From: Sphingomonas beigongshangi
GTDB taxonomy: Bacteria > Pseudomonadota > Alphaproteobacteria > Sphingomonadales > Sphingomonadaceae
Length of the DNA stretch: 64,000 nucleotides
NCBI RefSeq assembly: GCF_016820445.1
Contig: NZ_JADHDT010000005.1
Span: forward strand, 248,001 to 312,000
Reading direction: 5' to 3'
The notes under the pieces were generated by a model that saw only the letters and a program-made list of their open reading frames with translations, had not been told where the DNA came from and did not search any database. Both the position numbers and the translations under genes were made by a program. Positions 38,218-46,397 of the stretch are shown piece after piece (the first letter of the stretch is position 1; the number at the start of each line of letters is the position of its first letter).

Positions 38218-39540
38218 TCAGCCCGAGATACGGGCCGTCGCCACCGCATTCTGGAACAGCGCGTCGAGCGCCGTGTAGATGTCCTGGTTGGTCGTCACCT
38301 TGGTATAGAGGCCGGGCGATGCGCACGCCTTGAGCGCGGGTTCGACCTGGTAGAGATAGGGGGCGACGTTCGCCTGCGACCAGGGATTGTTGGCGAGCGA
38401 TTCCGGCAGATATTCGGTGTAGAGGACCGCGATGCGGATGCCGCGCGCCTTGATCATGTCGCACTTGGTCGTGTCGAAGGCGATTTCGGGACGGCCGCCG
38501 GGACGTTGCTCGTCGCGCATGCCGTCGGTGATGACGAACATCGTCGCCTGCGCCGGCGCGCCGTTCAGGCCGCTGCCCGGCGTCGGGATCACCGTGTTGA
38601 TGTTGTTGAACGCGTCGCTGCTCCCGGTGTCCTGGTCGTTCCATCCCACGTCGGTCTTCGCGCATGCCTGGGTCGGGCAGCCGTTGGACCAGTAGAGCGA
38701 CGGCGTCAGGTTTGTGGTGACAGTCGAGGCGCCCTGCAGGCCGCGCGAATCGGCGATATCGTACAGCTTCTGGAAACCGCCGTCGCCGCGGAAGCTCGCG
38801 ATTCCCATGCGATAGGTCGCGCCGTTCTTGCTGGACGTGCTGACCGCGTCCGAGACCAGCTTTGAAACCGCCGCGCCCTCGTCGTCGATGCGCAGCGTCA
38901 GGCCATAGGATTTGGCGACGCCGTAGAGGTCGGTCTGGTTGCCGTTGGCATCCGTGCCCTTGATGTCGTTCACCGAATGACAGGCGAACTGGCATTGGCT
39001 CGAATTGCTCGCCGCGATCTGCGCCAGCCCGGCCGTCGTCGTCGGCAGCGCCATCGAGCCGGAGACGTCGAGGAGCATGTAGAAATCGATGTTCGGCGCG
39101 GTGGCGTTCGTCGTCTGCGAGGTGCCGCCGATCCGCAGCACGCCCATGCCGAGCAGCCGCGAGAAGAGGTTGTGCGACGTCGCGGTATAGGTCACCGTCG
39201 CGGTCCGCCGGCCGTTGGCATCGGTCGGCGCGGACGCGCTCAGCGAGGTGATCTGGATCTGGCTCGCGGTCAGCAGGGGCGCGGCCTGGGTGTTGAACAT
39301 CGTCGTGGCGACATAGGCGGCGGTCGCGTCGTTCAGCGGCATCACGGGCTTGCTGACCGCCGACAGCGCCGCGGCATCGGCGATCGCATTGAGCTTCGTC
39401 TGCGCCTTCATCGCGCGCGCATAGTCGATGCCCATGCCGACCGCGAAGGACAGCGGGACCAGCGCGAAGGCGAAGATCATGAACGCCGCGCCCCGGCGGT
39501 CGGCGCGCAGGCGTGCGAAAAGCGGGCGCAGGAAGGTCAT
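38218..39540 (-). CDS. TadG-like pilus/surface protein with VWA domain
   Basis: 440 residues from the ATG at 39540; an ATG four codons upstream overlaps the preceding gene and is equally possible. The N-terminal TadE/TadG-like segment RRGAAFMIFAFALVPLSFAVGMGIDYARA is a membrane anchor with a class-III-like processing context. From about residue 150 a von Willebrand A domain follows with the MIDAS DVSGSM and later VITDGM. Cysteines in CQFACH and CPTQACAK suggest disulfides outside the cytoplasm. It is the last gene of a TadE-TadE-TadG set; no Tad motor genes (cpaA-F) are in the window. Confidence 0.85.
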   Translation of the reverse strand: MTFLRPLFARLRADRRGAAFMIFAFALVPLSFAVGMGIDYARAMKAQTKLNAIADAAALSAVSKPVMPLNDATAAYVATTMFNTQAAPLLTASQIQITSLSASAPTDANGRRTATVTYTATSHNLFSRLLGMGVLRIGGTSQTTNATAPNIDFYMLLDVSGSMALPTTTAGLAQIAASNSSQCQFACHSVNDIKGTDANGNQTDLYGVAKSYGLTLRIDDEGAAVSKLVSDAVSTSSKNGATYRMGIASFRGDGGFQKLYDIADSRGLQGASTVTTNLTPSLYWSNGCPTQACAKTDVGWNDQDTGSSDAFNNINTVIPTPGSGLNGAPAQATMFVITDGMRDEQRPGGRPEIAFDTTKCDMIKARGIRIAVLYTEYLPESLANNPWSQANVAPYLYQVEPALKACASPGLYTKVTTNQDIYTALDALFQNAVATARISG

Positions 39541-39545
39541 GCGGG

Positions 39546-40097
39546 TCAGCATCCCGTACAGTCGATCTTGTTGGAATTGCGCGGCAGCATGTAGAGCGAA
39601 TCGCCCAGCTTCAGCGGGCCGACGAAGCCGAAGTTCATCGGCGGCCGGTAGGCGTAGGTGACCTCGGCGAAGAGGAAATAGGCGCCGGGCACGCGCATCG
39701 CGGCCGGGATGGTGACGACCTGTCCCGGCACCGCGGCCGCGACATTGTAGCCGCGGCTCCACTGCACCGTCGTGCGATAGTTGTTGTCGGTCGAGACCTC
39801 GGTGATGCGGATGCCCGCCGCGCCGGCCGCATAGGGCGCCAGCACCTGCGTCGAGGCGGCCAGGTTGCTGTCGAGGTCGCTGGCCGCGACCGTCCCGCTG
39901 ACGTTCTGCGCGACGAGGTCGGCGATCGCGCGCGTCGCAATCGTCACCTTTCGGTTGCAGGCGATCGCGTCCTCCACCTGCAGGCTGCCCAGCCACAGGA
40001 CCAGAACGACCGGCAGGATGACCGCGAATTCGACCAGCACCGTCCCGCGTCGATCGCGACGCAGCCGCGCGGGACGTCGAGAGAACCGCATCGGCAT
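39546..40097 (-). CDS. TadE-family pilus assembly (pseudopilin-like) protein
   Basis: 183 residues from the ATG at 40097, which overlaps the stop of the preceding gene as TGATG. RRDRRGTVLVEFAVILPVVLVLWLGSLQ is the TadE signature: a basic start, a Gly before the cleavage region, a conserved Glu and one hydrophobic helix. The remainder is an exported beta-rich domain ending NKIDCTGC. TadE-type pseudopilins work with Tad/Flp pili. It is an operon with the TadE-like gene upstream and TadG-like gene downstream. Confidence 0.85.
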   Translation of the reverse strand: MPMRFSRRPARLRRDRRGTVLVEFAVILPVVLVLWLGSLQVEDAIACNRKVTIATRAIADLVAQNVSGTVAASDLDSNLAASTQVLAPYAAGAAGIRITEVSTDNNYRTTVQWSRGYNVAAAVPGQVVTIPAAMRVPGAYFLFAEVTYAYRPPMNFGFVGPLKLGDSLYMLPRNSNKIDCTGC

Positions 40098-40696
40098 CAG
40101 AAGTTTTCCGTCTTCGCGACCGACGTCGCGACGAGCAGCCGCCCCTGCCGCCCCCCGGCGAGGTTGCTGAAATTGAGGCCGAGCGGACCGGTCTGGATCG
40201 GCCAAAGGTACATCAGCCGCACCATCACGACCGATCCCTGGCTGCCGAGATCGTAGCGGAAGACGTTGGAGACGTTGCCGCTCGAATCGAACGTCAGGGT
40301 CGGCACGTCGGTCGACATGCCGCTCCAGTTCGACGCGCTCGTCACCTCGACATACAGGTTCGGGCATTTGAGGAAGCGCGGAATGCGCGCGCAGGCCGCC
40401 TGGCGGAAGCGCTCGGCGAGCTGTTGCTGCGTCATGCCGGTCGCCTGTGCGTCGCTCGCCTGCGCCTTGCCGGTCACGACCGTGCGCGCGGCGGCCTCGA
40501 CCGCCGTCTCGAGCCCCTGCTGCGCGAAGTAGATGAGGCTGGTCTGCAGGCTCGCGAGGATCAGCGCGATCAGCGGACCGGCGATCATCGCGAATTCGAT
40601 CACCGACACGCCGCGCCGATCACCACCCAGCGCGCGCACCGTCACGCGCAGACGGCGAAACGTCGAAACAGGGCCAAGGGAGGAAGCACGCGCCAT
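40097..40696 (-). CDS. TadE-family pilus assembly protein, first gene of the set
   Basis: 199 residues. GDRRGVSVIEFAMIAGPLIALILASLQTSLIYF is the TadE membrane segment with its conserved Gly and Glu. An exported domain with Cys in CARIPRFLKCPN follows. The gene starts behind an AT-rich stretch (about 40730-40780) that is the best place for the operon promoter. Together with the next two genes it encodes two minor pseudopilins and a VWA protein. Confidence 0.85.
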   Translation of the reverse strand: MARASSLGPVSTFRRLRVTVRALGGDRRGVSVIEFAMIAGPLIALILASLQTSLIYFAQQGLETAVEAAARTVVTGKAQASDAQATGMTQQQLAERFRQAACARIPRFLKCPNLYVEVTSASNWSGMSTDVPTLTFDSSGNVSNVFRYDLGSQGSVVMVRLMYLWPIQTGPLGLNFSNLAGGRQGRLLVATSVAKTENF

Positions 40697-40861
40697 GGTC
40701 GTGCTCTGGCCGCAGCGGGACTAAGGTCTGCTTAAATTATGGGTCTATTTTTGCCCGATATGATTTTATTTTTCCATGCAGCGCAGGGGCTTGCAGCCTT
40801 GTCCTCATGAAACCCGTCGCTGCATTGGCCGCCGGTTCGGTGCCAATGCCGGTCGGCCGCC

Positions 40862-40907
40862 GTGCCGACCCGGCATTCACCCGGACATTGTCGCGCCGGG
40901 TCGGCAC
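40862..40907. repeat. 13-bp perfect inverted repeat in the tadE/fadD intergenic region
   Basis: gtgccgacccggc (40862-40874) and gccgggtcggcac (40895-40907) are perfect reverse complements with a 20-nt loop, 31 bp past the acyl-CoA synthetase stop. No T-tract follows, so it is either a GC-rich terminator/stabiliser for that gene or a REP-like element. The remaining 240-bp gap holds no supported ORF. Confidence 0.5.
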
Positions 40908-40937
40908 CGCCCCGATCCAGCCTCGCCGGATCGCACC

Positions 40938-42728
40938 TCAGCCGCGATACAGCGCGTCGAGCCGATCCCCATAGGTGTGGCGGATGACGTGCCGGCGGAT
41001 CTTCAGGCTGGGTGTAAGCTGCTCGTTCTCGATGGTGAAGCCTTCGTCGGCGAGGATGAAGCGGCGGACACGCTCGGTGACGGACAGATCCTTGTTCACC
41101 CGCTCGATGGCGTGGCCAATCGCCGTGCGATACTCGCTGTTCTCGTGCAGGCGCTTGAAGTTGCAGGCATCGCCGTTGGCGGCGCACCATTCCTGCGTCC
41201 ATTCGGGATCGGGCACGATCAGCGCGACCATATAGGGTTTGCGATCACCGTAGATCATTGCCTGCACGATCTCCGGCTGCAGCGTCAGCATGCCCTCGAT
41301 CTTCTGCGGCGCGACATTGTCGCCCTTGTCGTTGATGATCAGGTCCTTCTTGCGGTCGGTGATCTTGATGCGGCCGCCCGCGTCGAATTCGCCGATGTCG
41401 CCGGTGTGCAGCCAGCCGTCCTTCAGCACGCGGGCGGTCTCCGCCTCGTTGCGCCAATAGCCGTGCATGACGAGTTCGCCCCGCACCAGGATCTCGCCAT
41501 CCTCGGCGATCCGCACTTCGGTCTCGACCAGCGGCGGCCCGACCGTCTCCATCCGCAAGCCGGCGGAGGGCCGGTTGCACGAGATGACCGGCGCCGCCTC
41601 CGTCTGGCCATAGCCCTGCAGGAAGGTGAGGCCGAGGCTCTGGAAGAAGATGCCGATCTCCGGGTTGAGCGGCGCACCGCCCGACACCATCGCCTTCAGC
41701 CGGCCGCCGAACTTCTTCGCGATCTTCGGCTTGAACAGCGTGTTGACCGCGAGCTGCGTCGGCCGGTCGATCAGGCGCAGCCTGCCCTCATACTGCCGCG
41801 CGCCGATCGCCAGCGCCTGACCGAGCAGCTTCTGGCCCAGGCCGCCCTGTTTCTCGATCGCCTTGCTGATCCGGGTGCGGAGCACCTCGAACAGGCGGGG
41901 CACGACGACCATGATCGTCGGTCGCACCTCCTCGATGTTGCTCGCCAGCTTGTCGAGCCCCTCCGCATAATAGATCTGCGCGCCGAGCCCGATCGGGAAA
42001 TGCTGGCCGCCGGTATGCTCATAGGCGTGGCTGAGCGGCAGGAACGACAGGAACACCTCGTCGTCCCAGCCGAAATCCTCGGAGATGACGGTGCAGCAGC
42101 CGTTGACGTTGTGCAGGATCGCGCCGTGGTGCTGCATGACGCCGCGCGGGGCGCCGCCGGTGCCGCTGGTGTAGATGATGCAGGCAAGGTCGTCGCGCGC
42201 GAACGTCGCCTGGCCCGCGGCACGATCCGCGCTGGTCGGATGATCGGCGATCAGCTTGCGCCAGTCGTGGAAATCGATGCTGGCGGACGGCGCGCGCATC
42301 TCGTCGATGCCGATGACGATCTGCCCCTGGTTGGATCGCAGCACGGCGGGCAACAGCGTCTTGGCGAGCTTGTCGGTCGAGACGATGATCGCGCAGGCGC
42401 CCGAATCGGCAATGATATGGGCGTGATCGCGTTCGGTGTTGGTGATGTAGGTCGGCACGGTGACGCAGCCCGCCGCCATGATCGCGAGGTCGCTGATACA
42501 CCATTCGGGCCGGTTCTCGCTGACCAGCATGACGCGGTCGCCCGGTTTGAGGCCGATCGCCTTGAGCCCGGCGGCGAGGCTGGCGACCTGTTCCGCCGCG
42601 TCGGACCAGCTGGTCGAAACCCAGCTGCCGCGCTGTTTCGCCCAGAGGAACGGGGCGTCGCCCTTCTCGCGCGCGCGCGCGAAGAACATCGCGACGAGAT
42701 TGGGGAAATATTCCAGCTTGCGCATCAT
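40938..42728 (-). CDS. Long-chain fatty acid--CoA ligase (AMP-forming)
   Basis: 596 residues of the ANL superfamily, FadD15-like. The ATP-binding A3 motif is YTSGTGGAPRG (one Gly replaces the usual Thr). QGYGQTEAAP, TGDIGEFDAGGRIKITDRKKDLI and the C-terminal Lys in LTPSLKIRR mark the adenylation and thioesterification states. It activates long-chain fatty acids for beta-oxidation or lipid synthesis. The start is the first ATG of the frame. It follows the gamma-glutamyltransferase gene on the same strand after 51 bp but has no functional link to it. Confidence 0.9.
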   Translation of the reverse strand: MMRKLEYFPNLVAMFFARAREKGDAPFLWAKQRGSWVSTSWSDAAEQVASLAAGLKAIGLKPGDRVMLVSENRPEWCISDLAIMAAGCVTVPTYITNTERDHAHIIADSGACAIIVSTDKLAKTLLPAVLRSNQGQIVIGIDEMRAPSASIDFHDWRKLIADHPTSADRAAGQATFARDDLACIIYTSGTGGAPRGVMQHHGAILHNVNGCCTVISEDFGWDDEVFLSFLPLSHAYEHTGGQHFPIGLGAQIYYAEGLDKLASNIEEVRPTIMVVVPRLFEVLRTRISKAIEKQGGLGQKLLGQALAIGARQYEGRLRLIDRPTQLAVNTLFKPKIAKKFGGRLKAMVSGGAPLNPEIGIFFQSLGLTFLQGYGQTEAAPVISCNRPSAGLRMETVGPPLVETEVRIAEDGEILVRGELVMHGYWRNEAETARVLKDGWLHTGDIGEFDAGGRIKITDRKKDLIINDKGDNVAPQKIEGMLTLQPEIVQAMIYGDRKPYMVALIVPDPEWTQEWCAANGDACNFKRLHENSEYRTAIGHAIERVNKDLSVTERVRRFILADEGFTIENEQLTPSLKIRRHVIRHTYGDRLDALYRG

Positions 42729-42779
42729 GGCTCTCCTGACGCCGGGCGGCGCTGCATGGCGGCCGCCTGTGGCGGATAA

Positions 42780-44552
42780 CTATTCGGACGGGCGGTTGGC
42801 TGCGGCGCCGATCCTCGCCGGGCGCGTGACGGTGCCGTCCTCCGCGATCGCGACGCCCTCGCTGCGCGGATCGGCCGCGCCGACCCAGCGGCCGCCCTTC
42901 CACTCGATGGCATTCGCCTTGAGCCCCAGCGGCGCGATCTCCGTACGCTCGCCCAGCGCGGCGAGCGCCGGCTGCATCGCGGCGACTGCGGTGTCCGCCT
43001 CCAGCGTCGCGACCGGGCCGGGCGCATAGACGAGCCCGAGGCCGATCGCATCCTGCGCGGGGAGGTGCCAGTCGACGACGCCGACGATCGCCTTGGCGAC
43101 CTGTGCGATGATGGTCGAGCCGCCGGCCGCGCCGACCGCGAGCCGCACCTTGCCGTCGGGGCCATAGACGATCGTCGGGGCCATCGACGAACGCGGGCGC
43201 TTGCCACCCTCGACGCGGTTGGCGACGAGATAGCCGGTACCGTCCGCGCCCTTGGCGACGGGAACGATGTCGAAGTCGGTCAGCTGGTTGTTGAGGACGG
43301 CGCCGTCGAGCGCGAGGCCGCTGCCCCACGGTCCCTCGACGGTCGTCGTCACCTCGACGACGTTGCCGGCGCGATCGGCGACGGCGAGGTCGGTGGTACC
43401 CGCGACCTCGCTGACCGGCGCCTCGATCCGCGGCGGCGCGCCGGGCGGCGTTCCGGCGGAAACGCTCGGCATGGTCGCGGTGGGCGAGATCAGCATGGAA
43501 CGGCTGCGCAGATAGGCGGCGTCCAGCAGACCGGCGACGGGCACCTTCACGAAGTCCGGGTCGCCGACGTACATGTTGCGGTCGGCATAGGCGAGGCGGC
43601 TGCTTTCGGCGAACAGATGCCAGGCGGTCGGATTGTCCTTCCCCAGCCCGGTCATGTCGAAGCGCTCGAGCTGCTTCAGGATCATCAGCACGGTGAGGCC
43701 GCCGGAGGACGAGGGCGCCATGCTGCACACGCGGTTCGCGCGATAGGCGATGCAGACGGGCGTGCGCGGCTTTGCATCGTAGCTGGCAAGGTCGCCCGTC
43801 GTCATCTTCGACGGATTGCGCGCCGCGCCGTTGACGGTGGCGACGAGCTTCTGCGCTTCCGGTCCGACGTAGAAACTGTCCGGGCCGCGTGCCGCCAGGC
43901 GCTGGAGCAGCGCGGCCTGGGCGGGATTCCTGACGAGATCGCCAACGGCATAGGCGCTGCCGTCCGGCCGGGTGACCAGCGCGCGGCTTTCCGGCGTCAG
44001 GTGCGCGCCATAAGAGGCCACGGCATTGACGTAGCGGGGGCTGGCCCGGAAGCCGTCGCGGGCGAGGCGGATCGCGGGTTCGAACAGCTTTGCCCAAGGC
44101 AGCTTGCCGCCGCTGCGATGGGCCAGCGCCATGCCGCGGATCGCGCCGGGTACGCCGACGCTGCGGCCACCCGGCACGGCATCTGCATGGCTGAGCGGCG
44201 TGCCGTCGGCGGCATAGAACCAGGTGGGGCCGGCGGCGGCGGGTGCGGTCTCCCGCGCGTCGATCGCGTCGATCCGGCCGGTGCGCGCGGCGTGGCGTAC
44301 CCAATAGCTGCCCCCGCCGAGGCCCGAACTTTGCGGTTCGACGACGCCGAGCGCGAGCATCGTCGCGATCGCCGCGTCGGTGGCGGTGCCGCCCGCTTTC
44401 AGAATCTCCGCTCCCGCGGCGGCGGCGCGCGGATCGGCGGCGCTGACCATGCCCTGGGCGGTGGCGGCGGTCTTCGCGGGGGCGGGCTTGGCGGGGATGG
44501 GGGCCGGGAGCAGCGCGGCGGAGGCGGCGAGCACGGTCAGGAACGTCTTCAT
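42780..44552 (-). CDS. ggt: Gamma-glutamyltransferase (periplasmic, autoprocessing)
   Basis: 590 residues from the ATG at 44552, which begins a signal peptide (MKTFLTVLAASAALLPAPIPA). The Ntn-hydrolase processing site is GTTDLAVAD, where Thr386 should become the N-terminal nucleophile of the small subunit; the usual third residue His (TTH) is Asp here. ETAP, SSGLGGG and GAAGGSTI are further family signatures. The enzyme cleaves glutathione and other gamma-glutamyl compounds in the periplasm. ORFs on the other strand over this region are artefacts. Confidence 0.92.
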   Translation of the reverse strand: MKTFLTVLAASAALLPAPIPAKPAPAKTAATAQGMVSAADPRAAAAGAEILKAGGTATDAAIATMLALGVVEPQSSGLGGGSYWVRHAARTGRIDAIDARETAPAAAGPTWFYAADGTPLSHADAVPGGRSVGVPGAIRGMALAHRSGGKLPWAKLFEPAIRLARDGFRASPRYVNAVASYGAHLTPESRALVTRPDGSAYAVGDLVRNPAQAALLQRLAARGPDSFYVGPEAQKLVATVNGAARNPSKMTTGDLASYDAKPRTPVCIAYRANRVCSMAPSSSGGLTVLMILKQLERFDMTGLGKDNPTAWHLFAESSRLAYADRNMYVGDPDFVKVPVAGLLDAAYLRSRSMLISPTATMPSVSAGTPPGAPPRIEAPVSEVAGTTDLAVADRAGNVVEVTTTVEGPWGSGLALDGAVLNNQLTDFDIVPVAKGADGTGYLVANRVEGGKRPRSSMAPTIVYGPDGKVRLAVGAAGGSTIIAQVAKAIVGVVDWHLPAQDAIGLGLVYAPGPVATLEADTAVAAMQPALAALGERTEIAPLGLKANAIEWKGGRWVGAADPRSEGVAIAEDGTVTRPARIGAAANRPSE

Positions 44553-44637
44553 CGGCATGAATCGTAGCGGCATGACGGGGGAGGGCAAGGGTCGAAGGCG
44601 CTGTGTCCGTCAGCCGCCGTCGCCGTCACCCTCGACC

Positions 44638-44727
44638 GTCATCCCCGCGAAGGCGGGGATCCAGGTACGCCGTGGCTCATGATCCGCGGGACCCGCGCGT
44701 CTGGATGCCCGCCTGCGCGGGCATGAC
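44638..44727. repeat. REP-like pair (two hairpins in inverted orientation)
   Basis: ccccgc-gaag-gcgggg (44643-44658) followed by atcca, and tggat followed by gcccgc-ctgc-gcgggc (44707-44722), are framed by gtcat (44638) and atgac (ending 44727). This is the common alphaproteobacterial REP doublet found between genes. It lies between the ggt start and the pyrD stop. Confidence 0.8.
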
Positions 44728-44739
44728 GGCTGGGCTTGT

Positions 44740-45777
44740 TCAGACTCCCGTGCCAACCGCAGCCGTCACGCTGGCGAAGCCGTCCCGGGCGAGCAGTGCG
44801 TCGAGGTCGCGTAGCATGCGTGCGGGCAGCCCCGGCCCTTCGTAGACGAGGGCGCTGTACACCTGCACCAGGCTGGCGCCCGCGCGGATGCGGGCATAGG
44901 CCTCCGCGCCGCTGTCGATGCCGCCGGCCGCGATCAGCGGCAGCGCGGCGCCGGTCGCGCGGCGGAAGTCGGCGAGCCGCTGGCGGGCGAGCGGGGCGAG
45001 CGGCGCGCCGGAAAGGCCGCCCGTTTCTCCGCCATCGCGGGATGCGAGCGGCGGGCGGCTGATCGTCGTGTTGCCGATGATGATCGCGTCGATGCGATGG
45101 TCGATCGCCGCGCGCGCGACGCCGTCGATTCCGGTGGGGTCGAGATCGGGCGCGACCTTTAGGAAGAGCGGGGTCGCGCCGCGCGCCTCGGCGCAGGCGG
45201 CGAGCAGCTCCGCCAGCGCGGCGCCGTGCTGCAGGTCGCGCAGCCCGGGCGTGTTCGGGCTGGAGATGTTGATCGTGACATAATCCGCGAGCGGTGCGGC
45301 GGCGGTGACGCCCGCGACATAGTCGGCGACGCGGTCGCTTGCGTCCTTGTTGGCGCCCACGTTGATGCCGAGCAGGCCCTTGCCCTTTCGCTTCGCGGCG
45401 CGGGCATGTGCGAGCCCGGCGGCGAGGCCGTGATTGTTGAAGCCCATGCGGTTGATCACCGCGCGGTCCGCGGCGAGGCGGAACAGGCGCGGGCGCGGGT
45501 TGCCCGGCTGGGGCAGGGGGGTGAGCGTGCCGATCTCGACGCTGCCGAAGCCCAGCGCGAACAGGCCGTCGATCGCCTCGCCGTTCTTGTCGAGCCCGGC
45601 GGCGAGCCCGACCGGATTGGCGAAGGCGAGCCCCGCGACCGTGGTGGCGAGGCGGGGGCGGGTGTCCGCCCCGGTGCCGCCTGGCACCGCGCCACGCAGC
45701 CTGAGCGCGCGGATCGTCAGCGTATGCGCGGTCTCGGGATCGAGGGTGAACAGCAACGGGCGCGCGGCATAGGTCAT
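44740..45777 (-). CDS. pyrD: Quinone-dependent dihydroorotate dehydrogenase (class 2)
   Basis: A 345-residue flavoenzyme of pyrimidine biosynthesis that oxidises dihydroorotate to orotate at the inner membrane. Class-2 features are the N-terminal helical tunnel domain (LLFTLDPETAHTLTIRALRL), AGLDKNGEAIDGLFALGFGSVEIGT, the catalytic Ser in NISSPNTPGLRDLQ, KVAPDLD, and GNTTISRP, GGIDSG and VYSALVYEGP for FMN phosphate. The length is normal. It is divergent from the suf operon regulator. Confidence 0.97.
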   Translation of the reverse strand: MTYAARPLLFTLDPETAHTLTIRALRLRGAVPGGTGADTRPRLATTVAGLAFANPVGLAAGLDKNGEAIDGLFALGFGSVEIGTLTPLPQPGNPRPRLFRLAADRAVINRMGFNNHGLAAGLAHARAAKRKGKGLLGINVGANKDASDRVADYVAGVTAAAPLADYVTINISSPNTPGLRDLQHGAALAELLAACAEARGATPLFLKVAPDLDPTGIDGVARAAIDHRIDAIIIGNTTISRPPLASRDGGETGGLSGAPLAPLARQRLADFRRATGAALPLIAAGGIDSGAEAYARIRAGASLVQVYSALVYEGPGLPARMLRDLDALLARDGFASVTAAVGTGV

Positions 45778-45857
45778 GCCCGCCGCCTTCGCATCGCGCG
45801 GGGGGCGGGTTCAAGGGGCGGCGGGAAATCCACTGACGCTGATCGGCTTTTCCGCGG

Positions 45858-45885
45858 TTGACGTCCGCCCGCGAAGGCCTATCTG
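45858..45885 (+). promoter_or_regulatory. Candidate sigma-70-type promoter of the suf operon
   Basis: TTGACG (45858-45863), a 16-bp spacer and TATCTG (45880-45885) lie 56 bp before the ATG of the Rrf2 gene. The candidate operators at 45890-45927 lie immediately downstream, over the expected transcription start, where binding would block initiation. Confidence 0.5.
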
Positions 45886-45889
45886 CCCA

Positions 45890-45927
45890 ATCGGAACGAT
45901 TTCGTCCGATTTGCGAAGCGTTCGCAA
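45890..45927. promoter_or_regulatory. Two adjacent palindromes in front of the suf operon
   Basis: ATCGGAACGATTTCGTCCGA (45890-45909, plus one T) is a near-palindrome with arms atcgga/tccgat and acga/tcgt. TTGCGAAGCGTTCGCAA (45911-45927) is a perfect 7-bp inverted repeat with spacer gcg. The second resembles the GCGAA/TTCGC palindromes associated with alphaproteobacterial Fur; the first could be the Rrf2 site. Assignment of each to a regulator is inference. Confidence 0.55.
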
Positions 45928-45940
45928 GTGGAAAGGAACC

Positions 45941-46396
45941 ATGCGGCTCTCCAGCCTCGCCGATTATGCGGTCGTGATGATGACCGCCGCGGCACGCCTC
46001 GCGGATGCGGGGCGGCTCAACGCCACGCGCCTGGCGGAGGAGACGGGCGTGCCGCTGCCGACCGCGCAGAAGCTGGTCAGCCGCCTGTCGGCGGCCGGCC
46101 TGCTCGACAGCGCGCGTGGTACCGGCGGCGGCGTCGCGCTGGCGCGGCCGGCGAGCGCGATCAGCCTTGCCGACATCGTCGAGGCGGTGGAGGGGCCGAT
46201 CCAGATGACCAGCTGCGTCGACGGCGCGGCGCTGGATTGCGCGATCGACCACCAATGCCACGTCAAGCCGCATTGGGGCGTGGTGAATGCCGCGGTGCGC
46301 GGCGCGCTCGCGAACGTCTCGCTGGCGTCGCTGTGCGGCGCCCCATCAGTTTCGGCCTCCAGCAGGACCCCGGCGCTCGCCGGGGCGGATGAGTGA
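45941..46396 (+). CDS. Rrf2-family iron-sulfur-sensing regulator of the suf operon (IscR/SufR-like)
   Basis: 151 residues from the ATG at 45941 (AAAGGAACC just before). The N-terminal winged HTH spans [17 protein letters not shown] to [20 protein letters not shown]. Three cysteines, Cys92, Cys100 and Cys106 followed by His107 ([13 protein letters not shown]), match the cluster-ligating arrangement of IscR-like regulators, so it should sense cluster status. It is the first gene of the operon, 1 bp before sufB, and likely autoregulates through the palindromes upstream. Confidence 0.9.
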   Translation: MRLSSLADYAVVMMTAAARLADAGRLNATRLAEETGVPLPTAQKLVSRLSAAGLLDSARGTGGGVALARPASAISLADIVEAVEGPIQMTSCVDGAALDCAIDHQCHVKPHWGVVNAAVRGALANVSLASLCGAPSVSASSRTPALAGADE

Positions 46397-46397
46397 T

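Noticed and set aside
40776..42779. 667-codon plus-strand frame over the acyl-CoA synthetase gene
   Set aside because: Antisense shadow; the minus strand carries complete ANL-superfamily motifs.
44638..44727. Rho-independent terminator after pyrD or ggt
   Set aside because: Two REP-type hairpins with conserved atcca/tggat flanks and no T-tract; it lies 5' of ggt and 3' of pyrD, so it may affect pyrD's transcript end but is best called a REP doublet.
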